A stretch of 64,000 nucleotides of DNA from Marasmius tenuissimus (lineage: Eukaryota > Basidiomycota > Agaricomycetes > Agaricales > Marasmiaceae): positions 3,534,001-3,598,000 of the forward strand of contig JAQOTA010000052.1 of the NCBI GenBank assembly GCA_029532415.1, written 5' to 3'. Below are positions 1 to 11,385 of the stretch, piece by piece (position 1 is the stretch's first letter; every line of letters starts with the position of its first letter). Position numbers and translations under genes: made by a program. Below the pieces are notes generated by a model. That model searched no databases, was not told the origin of the DNA, and saw only the letters and a list, made by a program, of their open reading frames with translations.

Positions 1-3000
1 GCAGGATGCCATCCAGAAGACGCCGAACGCACCTTCCTTTCCAACCTCTCCCCCTTCATCTGTGTCTTCTATGACACAGGACAATGCTTTGGAAGACGCG
101 GTCTCCCGACTTTTCGATCTCGGCCATCAATACAACGTGTACCAATCGATTATCTCTGCTCGCGAAAAGGACGTCGACTTCGACACGCTGAAAAGTAAAC
201 AAATCGTTGTGGGAACTCTGAATTACCTGTCCCAGATTCGGGAGGTTCTTACCGAGTCAGAGCTTCCGGAAGTCGTGATCGTTATGGATGCGGATGAGAT
301 GTTCGAGTGTGAGGTACTATCAGCGTTGGGCCCAAAGACGAAGCATCTGATTATGTTTGGCAAAATGCCGTACGTTTGTTGCCTCTTTACTCAGTTTCGA
401 GTCCGTTGACTGACAGAAATCATTACAGATCTCAAAGACCCAGCTTGACTACGCCCCGACTATCGGCCGGATCAAAGAAGGGCCACAACTTGGACATTTC
501 TCTCTTCGAACGACTCATCCGTAAAGGTTACCCATGTCATATTTTGGATACGGTCTACCTTTATGTTGTTGCTCCCCCTCCCCCTCCTGTGGATACATTG
601 TCAAGATGGGGAGCGCCAACGTATATGCCCCCACCACCTGGCGCGGATTCATGGGGCGTACAACAACCCATCAAACTCAGGTCGTCACGATCTCGCCGGA
701 GATATGCCAATAGTATAGGTACTGGGACCCCTCCCGTTCAATCACGACCGACGTCCCCAGCACCGGTGGATCCTAGTCTTGAAGCTGAGCGAGTCATACC
801 CCGGAAGATTGGGGCGTCTGAGAAGGAGTGGAACCTGAGGAAAGAGAGCGGGGGTGTTGGCAACCAGCACGTTGACGCTATCATGAGTATGCTCGGACTT
901 GAGGAAGTGAAGAAGAAGGTGCTGGATATCATGGATATAGTTGAGTTGATGAAGAAGCAGAAGAGGTCGATGAAGGGGGTTACGTTCAATGCTGTGTTGT
1001 TTGGGAATTCGGGGAGGGGTGAGTCTACCGTATTGATCGTATGGTGTCGTTCTCTCCGAGCTGATTCGTCTCTCGATCTTTTCTACAAATCACAGGCATG
1101 CTCGCATTTGCGGACTACTACTTCAAGTTTCTCGAGTCGATTGGGATTATCTCTGGCAACGGTCCCGTCTATAACAACCTCAATGTCACTGAGGCCGAAA
1201 ACATCTTGAGCTACGTTCGCCGAATGCAAACATCTGGTGGCGGCATCCACGTCGTCGATGCTCATAAACCAGGGAAGTACTCCTGGAGCACCTGGCTGAG
1301 CAGTACTAATATCGATGGTGTCACTCCGGATTTGCTGGTACAACAGATGGCGCTGAGTGCTGGCGTCCACGCATTCTTGTTCTCCGGGCCTAAGGAAAAG
1401 ATGGAAACGTGGCTCGCGAGCAATCCAATTCTGGATGAGGCATTGGCACATCGGTTTTACTTCCCCGATCTGGAAGTGGACGAGATGTTGCAGGTGTTCG
1501 AGATGCGGTTGTGGGAGTTATTTAAAGGGGAGATGAAGGTCGAGGGAGGTGTAGATGGACCCTACGTTCGGTTGGCAGTGGAAGGGCTAGCTGTGAGGAG
1601 AGATGCAGAGGGGTTCGCGAACGAGCTGGAGGTTCATAGTCTCGTCGATGATGTGCTTTTGCGCCAGGCAAAACGGCTGGCCAAGCGAGACAAAGAAGTA
1701 GAAGAGGAAGCTGAAGAGGCCGAGCAACATCATATGCTCATCACGAAGGAGGATTTACTCGTACATTCAACGGACACCCCCATTGAGGAGAGTGGGTCGT
1801 ACAAGGAGCTCAACGACTTGGTTGGATTGGAGGCGGTCAAGGCAACCGTCAAAAGGCTGATCAAGTTGGTGCAGGTCAACAACCAACGACGACTCCAAGG
1901 CAAAAAGCCCGTGCGGATTCCCCTTAATCGTGTATTCTTGGGACCATCCGGAACAGGTAAAACGACTGTAGCAAAGATTTTTGCGAAATTGTTGAATAGA
2001 CTTGGTCTTCTCAGTACCGGCGAAGGTAGCTTGGTCCTCTTCTGATAGCGAGAAACTGTCTGATTCCCTGTTGCAGTTGTCGTCAGGAATGCCAACGATT
2101 TCATTGGGCAATACATAGGGCAATCGGAGGCGTTTACCAAATCAATCCTCGCAGGTGCCAAAGGCAAAGTGCTGATCATAGACGAGGTGAACTGCCTTTG
2201 TTGAGCCCCATCAAGTCCTACTGACTTCTGACCCGGTCTACCGTTCATATAGGCCCACACGCTAAGCCCAACTAGCGGTAGTTGTGGCGGGGACGTCTTC
2301 AAGGAGGATGTGATCAATTCGCTCGTATCGGGCATCCAAAACATACCTGGAGACGACCAATGTGTACTGCTCCTAGGATATGAAGGTGAGATGTTTGAGA
2401 TGTTCCAGGTTAGTCGACCCGTTGTGTCTACGGTTCGTGGGGCTGACCTTCCCTACAACATAGAGCTGCAACCCGGGTCTTGAACGACGCTTCCGACTAT
2501 CTGATGCGTTCTACTTCGCCGACTTCAGCGTGGATGAACTCATGCAGATTTTCGACGCCAAACTCAAGAAGGAAGACCTCTCTGCTACGCCAGCTGCTCG
2601 GAGAGTTGCGGCCGAGATGCTGGATCGCGCTCGTTACAGACCCCATTTTGGGAACGGAGGTGCTGTCGACAATATGATAGCCAACGCGAAGGAGAACTAC
2701 TATGGTCGATTCGAGGCAGAGAACTTCCCGGATGATATTCTCTTTGAGCCCCAAGACTTCGATCCCGATTACGACAGAGGTGGAAGGGGCCCGGAGAGAC
2801 TAAAGGCTTTGTTCGAACAGATGGTTGGGCGTGAAGACATCATGGCCAAGTTTGAGGAGTACCAGATCGTCAGTCGGACGATGAGAGACTGCGGAAAGGA
2901 TGTGAAGAAGGTCATTCCCATGAATTTCATCTTCAAGGGCCCTCCGGGTCAGTCCACGTTTTCAATATTGCGATTTACTTCAAATTTGACCTCATCCTAC

Positions 3001-3853
3001 AGGCACGGGGAAAACGACGATTGCCCGGAAGATGGGCCATATCTACTACGACATGGGGCTTCTATCGTCGCCGGATGTTATCGAATGCTCCGCCACCGAC
3101 ATGATAGGAAGCTACTTGGGGCAAACAGGTCCCAAGACACAACAGCTATTCAAAAAGGCGTTGGGGAAAGTGCTCTTCATAGATGAAGCCTACCGCCTGT
3201 CTCACGGTGAATACGCTCAAGAGGCAATCGGCGAGCTCGTCACTCTTCTTACTCAGAAGGCCTACCACATGAAGATGGTTGTCGTCTTAGCAGGTTACGA
3301 TCGGGAGATGGATCAGCTTCTGTTGAGTAATCGGGGCTTGGCGAGTAGGTTCCCAGAGGAGATCGTCTTCGAGAATGTGGAACCAGGGGACTGTCTGGAG
3401 ATCCTCCGACGAGAGCTGCAGCGTAATGGGGTTAGGATGAGATGTCTAGAGGATAAGGGACGGGAGTACAAGAAGATGATGGATGTCATCAAACGAATGT
3501 CCGGAACACCTGCTTGGGGAAACGCTCGGGACATGATGTCGTTGTCAGTGCATCTCGTACGGGAAGCGCACAAAGTTCGGGGTTTGCCTGGGGCTAATGG
3601 CGGGGTTTTCGAAGTCTCAGCGAAGGTCGCTCTGAAACATTTGATAGCCATGCGAGATGAACAACAGGAACGAGCGTCGGCTCATCCTCAATATCCTGGG
3701 TCATCGCAAGGTGAAGGGGAGAAGTTCAATCCGTCGGCTGTATTGGAGCAACTCAATGTGGCGCGTTGGCGAGCAGTTAGGCAACAGCTGAGCGGTGTTA
3801 ATTCGTCGTACTCAAGGACACAGTTCTATGATACATCTATGCCCGGGCCATGA
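1..3853 (+). CDS. Degenerate SF1 helicase remnant fused to three CbxX/SpoVK-type AAA modules (5' partial)
   Basis: The frame is open from base 2, so the gene begins upstream. Seven visible exons (2-369, 429-1018, 1096-2025, 2077-2186, 2253-2408, 2464-2947, 3003-3853) join in phase to 1,162 residues. The first 150 residues resemble the core of UPF1/NFX1-type helicases: a VVIVMDADEM motif-II-like segment, a worn GD.KQLRP equivalent reading GKMPSQRP, then LDISLFERLIRKGYPCH. The second RecA domain is missing and a Pro-rich linker follows. AAA module 1 has lost both nucleotide motifs (GNSGRGML for Walker A, IHVVDAHK for Walker B). Module 2 (GPSGTGKTT, VLIIDE) and module 3 (GPPGTGKTT, VLFIDEAYRL) look intact, with NPGLERRF and NRGLASRF arginine-finger regions. 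Helicase-CbxX fusions are known in fungi, so the fold assignment is firm. Their role is not established, and loss of helicase activity here is inference. The stop overlaps the convergent GH28 gene by 17 bases. Confidence 0.8.
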
Positions 3854-5884
3854 TCTCTGTAATGATACTTATTATCTCTCCTCCCAATTTCGACTCGTTC
3901 AGCAGACTGAATGCCCATGTCCATGCTACTCCGAGTATCGATTGCTTCTCGGAGGGTACGAATGGTCCGTCCTGGCATTTAAAGCCAACATCGCCAGTCA
4001 CCTACGTTCGGCGTGAGTGAATCAGTCAAGAGGGTGCTCGATCTCAGAAAACGTACGGTCTCAGGATCACACATCGCAGCAACTCCTGCACCTGTCTGGG
4101 TTCGCGCGAAAATGTTTTTCGCGACAATGTTCGTAGCTTCGGACATGTATCATGAGTAAGAGGTTTCAACAGGAGGATGGATGATGACTCACCGGTATCG
4201 GGATACAGGTCCAGTATAATCACCTCCTTTCCTGTGGCGTTGGGTACAGCATACCAGCAAGGATCGGTAACACAGGATCCCTCAACGTACGGGACACTAG
4301 GATGCAGATCGTAGATATGATTGTGAGCAGACTGAATGAAGGAGAATCCGCACGTACTTACTCTTTGATATCTCCTATGAAGTTCTCGAACGTGAAATCC
4401 TGTACGTGCGTGTTGTTGATTGTACTCGAGTTGGGCTTCGGGCCAACACCTTGATCCCAGTAGCTAACAAACTTTTAGCTCGTTGTCGAAGCAAGACACA
4501 CAATCCGTCAAAAAACATACTTTTGGGTGACATAAATGGGGAATGGAACATCGTGGAAGATGATATTCCTCCATGTAATGCTGTTTGGGCAAGTGTTAAT
4601 AAGACTCCGGATAGTTAAGTGGACGACTAACTTTCGGGCGAGCCCGTTTCCGCCCGTCCAGCTCTTAAATCTCGCACCATACAGACTGTCGACCATGACA
4701 ACGTTCTCGATCCTATAAACACATTAGTCGTCAACCCAAAGAAAAGGGATTAGAATGATACTTACAAGACGTCTTGAACGTCAGCGACGGATCCGCCCTT
4801 TCCTAAGGATCCGATGGATAGCCCATGTCCTCCTTCACAGTACGTATTCCTGAGTGTACATGGGTTCAGTTTCCTAAAGATGCATGGACTGAAGCTCACC
4901 TGAAATGGATGTTCTTTGCGCCAGAACCGACCGTGAGACAGTCATCTCCATTTTCAATGTGGTTGCTCTCGAAAAGCATGTTGCTGCCTCCAGCGGAGAA
5001 TCCTAAGAAAGAGGGTCAAGATTTGTCGGGTTTAGAACATGGGAGGAATCACCATCGCTGCGGGGTTTAAAGCAAATCAGTAACGGAAGGACTTAAACGT
5101 TGCGAGACGTACGTACGTATTGAAAGGGAAGGACTGAGAGCAAGTGTGATCAGTAAGGTAATGTAGTACATCTACGTCTACAGAGAGCTTACATCTGTAT
5201 CCGAATGTGCAAGGATGCGGTTATTGTAGACATGGAGATTGTTCGAGCCACTCGTCGAGAAACTCCATGCAACGGGTTTCCAGATTTTCATGTCCGTGAT
5301 AACTCCTCCATCGATCTTTGAGAAGCGCCATCCATGAGGTCGGTTGACTTGATTCTGCGCGTCCCACCACTGTCGGTCATCGAGTTAGAAAAGGGGTGTA
5401 GATTTGCGGAAGTCAATCGGACGTACTGCTTGTCCGTGAGCATCGACCCAACCCCACTTCGGGTCTTTGGAGCCGCGAAGAGTAACGTTCTTTCCGCCAG
5501 TCCACGTAAACCATGCCCCTGGGAAAGACTAGAAAGTTGAGACCATATGGAGGGATAAATATATCGCAACCCGGAGAAACCATTTCTGAAACAACATACC
5601 GAATCCACCACGATGGCCTGGACTGTGGGTATATCATCTGGCAACGTCAAATTCCCTTCAATCCGTATTTCGACGCTGTTCAGGACCGGGAACGTGATTG
5701 GTGTCAAAATGTTATACGTCGCGCCTTTTTCGAATAGGATGGTCGCGTCTGAACTAAAATTTGCGAGAGCCGCGTTCAACCCCGGTGTGTCATCCTGGCC
5801 TGCAACGCCGGAGTGGGGAACGACGAATGTTTTCCAGGCTTGAGTGCCGACGATCCAGGACAAAAGGAGGGGAAAACTCTTCAT
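3837..5884 (-). CDS. Glycoside hydrolase family 28 (polygalac­turonase-like) secreted enzyme
   Basis: Thirteen exons give 454 residues: 5600-5884, 5427-5528, 5193-5369, 5117-5133, 5053-5057, 4900-5002, 4766-4849, 4632-4712, 4521-4580, 4362-4463, 4193-4296, 4057-4136, 3837-4001. All phases close. The N-terminus MKSFPLLLSWIVGTQA is a signal peptide. The right-handed beta-helix carries the GH28 catalytic set: NTDG, then ENGDDC, then GGHG, then an ARFK equivalent of RIK. It should hydrolyse alpha-1,4 galacturonosyl bonds in pectin outside the cell; exo versus endo action cannot be read from the sequence. Exons 4 and 5 are only 17 and 5 bases long and together rebuild the NTDG motif. A TATATAA box lies about 40 bases upstream of the start. 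The last codons overlap the end of the convergent AAA gene. Confidence 0.9.
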
Positions 5885-5920
5885 GGCGGATGGTAGCCTT
5901 AAATTAATAACACCCTCTCT

Positions 5921-5928
5921 TTATATAC
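5921..5928 (-). promoter_or_regulatory. TATA box of the GH28 gene
   Basis: Read on the minus strand this is ATATATAA-like, 37-44 bases before the GH28 start codon. That spacing is close for a fungal core promoter and implies a very short leader. Confidence 0.5.
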
Positions 5929-7274
5929 GTTCCCTGAGAACGCTGGTGGCGGGCCCGCCCTGGCATGTGAACACAAAATAGAGACGGCCCGCCGGACCTT
6001 CTGGGCATATAGTCATGCAAACCCCAGTCCTCAGCTGGAATGAAAAGGTATCTCGGAAAAGTATCGGAAAGCCCCAAAGAGTGTGCTGGCCGAGTGAAGA
6101 GTGATGACACCATGCCGCTTTGCTTTGACCACGATCAGTCTCACGAAGCACATGCACCGTGCACGAATAAAATTCCCAACCACCCGGTGCACGATAGTTC
6201 TACTGGGTCCTTGCTGCGGTCCGAATCCTCGTTGTTGTGATCCTCAAAATTTTCTAGCCCAGAGGGGCGTCCATTAGAAAAGATAGCTGGGTTACTCTAC
6301 CTGGACGTACCTAGTTACCAATTGAAGTCCTTTCTGTGGCAGTATCGACAATATTGCGCACAATTTCTCAACGGTTGGATCTGAATTCTTGGATGGATTG
6401 TGCTCTGAGACAGCATGATATATTGCGAGTGAGCATGATCTCTAATTGGCCCTTTGTGAGTTGTAATTGCAGCGAAGAATGAGGCCCACGACGTTCTTAC
6501 CAGCGCGAATTCAATCAAGTTGGGATCATGGTGGAGAAGTTAGAACACACAACCGGGCCGCTGACGCCATCCAAATTCGGCAAGCTCGTTTCCCACGCTG
6601 CCTTCTTCACCGACCACCTCATCCAAACTTCGCTGAGCGTCTGTGCCGCCCGCTTAGAATCGGTTGCAATTGATTAGTTCCTTCAACCACGACGAATACT
6701 ATCTGGCCATTGAGTGAACCACAGCGCATCAATCAAAGAAGCCTCCAAAACTTCTTGCCGGATTGCTGGGTTCTTCTTGTGCTCTTTCCAGTGTGCTGGA
6801 ATGGGGTTGGACTGAACTACAACGTGAGGTGAGTTTGACCAGAGCAACGAGGTATTCTTGTCCGCTTAAAGGCCCCCCCGTCATAGAGATAGACGGACAT
6901 TTTCCTCGAAGTCGCGTGCCTTACGGCGAATTCGACTCAACCTATGACATCGTAGCCTTGAACGCAGAGTTTCGAGTCCGCCAGCGTTCTTCTGGGTTAT
7001 CATCTTTCCCAGCGTGGGTATAGACTTGCTACTTATCGTGGGTACCAGATCATTCTAAGCACGCATCAACTCGTAACCACAACCTTCTGCTATACTGGAA
7101 GGGAGCTTCGCACCCCCCTCACTCGACGCTTTCCTGATCTCGGCTACTATCACATACAATTACAGGCGTAGAACCCCTGGAAACGCTCATGTGAACTGGG
7201 TTTGAATAGATTCAGTCACTGCTGATCCCGGGTTAACCGGCCCAAGAGGGTTTTGAATCTTCGCCGGCGGTAGG

Positions 7275-7281
7275 TATAAAA
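7275..7281 (+). promoter_or_regulatory. TATA box of the first EthD gene
   Basis: TATAAAA lies 55-61 bases before the ATG at 7336, in a good position for a core promoter. The tandem paralogue has TATAAA at 9401-9406, 61-66 bases before its own ATG, so promoter spacing was kept after duplication. Confidence 0.55.
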
Positions 7282-7335
7282 GCCAGCTGACAGTTGGCAC
7301 TTGTATGCCTCACACAGCTCGCGCGTCCTATTACC

Positions 7336-8355
7336 ATGACCTCAGACTACGCGATTCGCACCGATCGAATTCGATTGCTTTACTTCATTCAACGGGCTCC
7401 ACATTTGACCTACGAGGAGTTTGACAAGTACTGGGAAGAGGTACATGGACCATTGTTCGTGTCTATCGGCATTGCGAAGAAGAATATCCACCGATATGAA
7501 CAGGTACGCCGACTTTATTGCTTCCGATACTAAAATGAAGACCAGGAGCTCATCTTCTCTCTTCATAAACAGCTTACAGTCGATCAGGAATCGAAAACCA
7601 AGCTTCAGACGATATGGCCCAATATACCGGACTACGATGGAATCATTGTGTTCGAAGCCGACTCCATCGAGAAACTCGGGGAGGTGCGAAAGTGTGTTCT
7701 TCAACCCACACAATTACTGACGCGGTATTCTAGCTAGTATCTGACGAGGAGTGGACGACAAAGGTTGTTCCGAATGCTGTCAAATTCATCAATCTCGAGA
7801 CGGCGAAGTACATGTTCTGCCATACAGCTCCCATTATTAACACCAAACCTTCCTCAAAAGACGGCGGTGTGCGTCTGGTGGCTAATGTGATAAGGAAACA
7901 GGGTATGACGTTCGAGGAATTCGATCGTTACTGGGTGGAGGAACACGCTACTGTCGTTGCCGACTATCCGGGAGTCAGGGACGCTCTTGGATTATATGAA
8001 CAGGTACGTAGGGTGTCTTTCAAGAAGATTGAGGGCTTGTAATGAACTGACACGGGTCCATAGCTTCATATCGTCAAGGATGGTGTCCCGCCAGAGATAC
8101 CCCAAGATAAATTCGTGACAAAGTTAACGACTGAATGGGATGGAGTAGCCTTCATAGACGGAGAGTCTTTCGAAGCTCTCGCTCAGGTATTACCTTACTT
8201 TCTTGTGGTTCTCCTCACACTTCTCATCAGCGTTCCACTAGATATTGAGCGAAGAAAGCTATTTCAAGGTCCGTTCGGAGGATGAGAACAAGTTTGTTAA
8301 CATGCAAGCAACCCCGGGGATGCCGATGCGCGTACGGGTATTGATTGGCTCTTGA
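7336..8355 (+). CDS. Two-repeat EthD-domain protein (copy 1)
   Basis: Five exons (7336-7503, 7573-7683, 7734-8003, 8064-8186, 8242-8355) give 261 residues. Each half starts with the EthD signature: RIRLLYFIQRAPHLTYEEF with YWEEVHGPL, and later VRLVANVIRKQGMTFEEF with YWVEEHA. EthD modules are ferredoxin-like dimeric alpha/beta barrels; fungal members often sit near oxidative or secondary-metabolite genes, but their substrates are mostly unknown. The ATG at 7336 was chosen because upstream in-frame codons are not ATG and a TATA box lies 55 bases before it. Exon 2 is 111 bases long, exactly as in the neighbouring copy, and both first repeats end at a YEQ junction. No signal peptide is seen, so a cytosolic protein is likely. 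Confidence 0.82.
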
Positions 8356-9466
8356 GTCGCAGTAAATGGATTCGGAAGACTGGGTACTGCGTGGCCCTGC
8401 TTTGAATATGGCGCGAATATGACTGAAATCGACTTGGGAGTCATGTTGATTTCTTGCAATTTATGTTATTTTGGCGTAAAAAATTCGAGCTATGTACGGT
8501 GCAACGGTCCGAAACTTGACATGGACAGATCTAGAAAGACAGAGAATGATGAAGATGCCGGCGAGGAACGAACCGGCATCAGATTCCAACCGAGCGAGGG
8601 AATGATGACTCAGCACCATTCCCTCTTCTCGCGACATCCACACAGTAGTCGCTCGCCGACAGTCCTCTGCCCGTTCCTCAGTATTTTTGCGCCCACCGTC
8701 CCCCCCCTTGGCCATTCTGTACATATTATATCTCTGCGTACCCAATTGATCTGCCTTTGCTATGATTCTGGACTGTATGATAGATCAGGCTCATGCCTGA
8801 AGACAATGTGGCATTGTTGAGAGCATTGGACAGGAGAGGCACAAAGCAGAGGATCCCGCCCACCCGGGCGGCGTGATCCCTCTGCGACCCGGTCGAGCTT
8901 CGCTCGCCCCAGCCCAACCTTTCGCTTCTTCTGTCCCGGAATCTCTCCCGAGATGAGGTTGGACACTGAGAACCGTCGATCAAGGGCCAAATTGCCGTAA
9001 GTCCCGTGACCTGGGGTAAGACGGCCCAAGCTGGCTATGCCCTTCGACCTGCACCGTCATGATCAAGCCAGTTGCCATCGTCCGTGAAATTGTTCTACTG
9101 CGACCGATTCTTCCATGTCAATCATAGTTCTTTTAGGAGGAACTGGGTACGACCGCTCTTTTGTCATGATCTCTCACAGTCTATTGATAACTCTTGCTTT
9201 AGGGGATACATACCACCTCGACACGTAACCTAGCGTTTCAGCCTCAAGGAGAAGTCAAAGGAGAGGGTCAACGAATACGGCAAGTAGTCGAGGTAAAGCC
9301 TGCCGTTTGATCCAAAGTCTCATGACTGTATTTCTCGAGCACAGGTTTCTTGATTTTCACTCGTAAATACCGCTGGTTTTCTGATGACCAATTGCAGGAT
9401 TATAAACCAGTAACGAACCAGGACAGAATTCCCATCTATTCTAACCTGGACCTGTTTCCTACGACG
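8356..9466. other. Spacer between tandem EthD genes
   Basis: There are only short ORFs, mostly shadows on the minus strand. Around 9115 the plus strand can be read as MSIIVLLGGTG followed by a GT and later an AG, like the nucleotide-binding start of an NmrA-type reductase. No frame continues it properly, so it is at most a relic. Confidence 0.4.
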
Positions 9467-10636
9467 ATGAACAGCCTACGAACAGACCGAGTCCGAACAG
9501 TGGTATTTTTGAAGAAGCGGGAGGATGTCACAATAGAGGAGTTTGGTCGGTATTGGCTGGACAGACATTCGAAAGTTTTGCTGGACTTTGCCAAAGGGAA
9601 GGCGGGAATCATCAAGTACGAACAGGTATGTGATGATGTATCGAACGAGCGTCGATATTGACTCGAGCTCGTACATTGCAGCTGCATGTCAATCAGGCAG
9701 AAAAAGCCCGACTAAAGAAGATGGGAGTCCCTGTACTTGACTACGATGGCGCGGTGCTATTCGACTCTGAATCGTTTGACGCCATGGATACTGTGCGTCA
9801 CCTCGCCGTTATCTAATCTCCCAGTCTTGCTGACGATTGAGTAACGTGGACAGGCCTTCAGCACCGACGACTACGCTCAGAAAGTCATACCGGACGAACT
9901 CAAATTCATTGACCGGGAGAAGTGTGTTGTCTTCCGGCTCAATATCGCCTCTATAGTAGACAACGATGAAGATCTGATTGTCGCCGCTCAGATGGGCTCT
10001 GCGTCGTCTGCATACCTGCAACCTCCCACCAAACTCAGGAAGGATCGTTCAAGAGTCATTTTCGCTTTCAACGCAAAACCCGGGGCAGACATGTCGAAGG
10101 CTTGGCTACAAGACCACGCTGAGGTGGTTAAGTCGACGCCGCTAGGGTTAAGCATGATAAAATATGAGCAGGTGATGGCCTGTCATCTTTGTCCGCACGT
10201 TGGTATTGCTCACCATGTATACGCATCCAGCTTCACCTTGCCAAACCGATCACGTCACTAGTTAGGTCAAACTCCTCTGCTACGACTCTCAAGCTTCCTG
10301 GTTGGGATGGATTGGCATTGATTGACGTACCAACCTTCGACGTGGGTACTTCACTCTTCCCCGCACTTCGCACTAGCTGATCCAACACGCTTCGGTGTCA
10401 ATAGGCCTTCCAAGACCCCAAGACAAGAAGAATGCTCGCTGAAGATGAAGCCAGATGGCAAGTTTCCGGTTCGATGCACATGTTCCCTGTAGACGTGGCT
10501 ACCATTATTGACACGGATGTTGGTAAGTTCCACAGTCACCTACATGGTTCTATTCACCGGATTCTGACGTTCCGGTTCGAAAACTTGATCAACAGTCCCT
10601 GCTTTTTTGGCGAAGGAGATGCTCAGCAAACTATGA
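9467..10636 (+). CDS. Two-repeat EthD-domain protein (copy 2)
   Basis: Six exons (9467-9625, 9682-9792, 9854-10171, 10231-10341, 10405-10522, 10596-10636) give 285 residues. The first repeat reads RVRTVVFLKKREDVTIEEF followed by YWLDRHSKVL. The second is more worn (RVIFAFNAKPGADMSKAWL, then DHAEVV). Exons 2 and 4 are both 111 bases and occupy the same place in each repeat, which shows an ancient internal duplication before the tandem gene duplication. The last coding exon is only 41 bases. It lies head-to-tail with copy 1, 1.1 kb away, so the pair probably arose by unequal crossing-over. The biochemical substrate is unknown. Confidence 0.82.
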
Positions 10637-11385
10637 ATCAGAAAGCCCTTCTACTCGCGGTTGCACACCCCATGACGAATCCCGAGGGCGAGTTATGCCA
10701 GTTTGATGCGATGTGGACCTGAACCGTCACAGGACTTGTAGGTCCCTGGACCTACAAACTCCTCGTTGCTAGGGTCGTGACACGCGTCTTTATTTTCTTG
10801 AATCGGTTTAGGTCAACAAGTTGTTAGATTACCAGTGCTTATGCCCAACTAGTAAATATGGGCTTTTGTACTCTCTGAAACGCTGGCGTGCGGTGCCTCC
10901 TCGGCTCGCAATCGAGCAAAGGGCTTGATTCCTCGATAATATTCGGCTACCGGCGAGCTGCGACAGTGGCGTTGCGCCTCCCGACTGTCAATGTCTCCAG
11001 GGGTTGATTCCGGGTAATGTTCTGTGGCAGTTCAGCTATCGTTTTGTTAGGTGACCTTGTTCAACGACTGTCGAACAAATCTTCGCCCATTAACGGGGCG
11101 GGGAGCGGTTCTTTGTAGACAATGGGACTTCAGGGCCACGAGGCCGGGTCCTTTGTTGACCAATTCGAACAATTCATGGTGACTCGAACAAAGTAATTGT
11201 GCCACTGGCCGAAGACTTGATATAAGGGGCGGCTGTCTTCTCCCTGTCTTTGTCCTTTCCTTTCCCTTTCTTCATTTTCTCGGTACGCGGCTAGACGCCG
11301 GTGCTTCTTCTAATCTCCCTTCCAATCCTTTCCTCCCCATTCACGCTACCCACTCCCGTATCTCCTCTCTTTCTTGCCTTCCAGA
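10637..11385. other. Intergenic region and promoter of the helical-bundle gene
   Basis: No gene is seen. A TATAAG box at 11221 followed by a C/T-rich stretch (about 11240-11300) looks like a core promoter with a pyrimidine-rich start region for the gene at 11386. Confidence 0.45.

Larger units (their letters stand above)
5885..7335. other. Intergenic region between GH28 and EthD genes
   Basis: This divergent promoter region holds only short overlapping ORFs without recognisable domains or matching splice sites. I see TATA boxes at each end and nothing else that I can support. Confidence 0.5.

Noticed and set aside
9113..9310. Possible first exon of an NmrA-like reductase (MSIIVLLGGTG)
   Set aside because: No downstream frame joins in phase and no further family motif follows.
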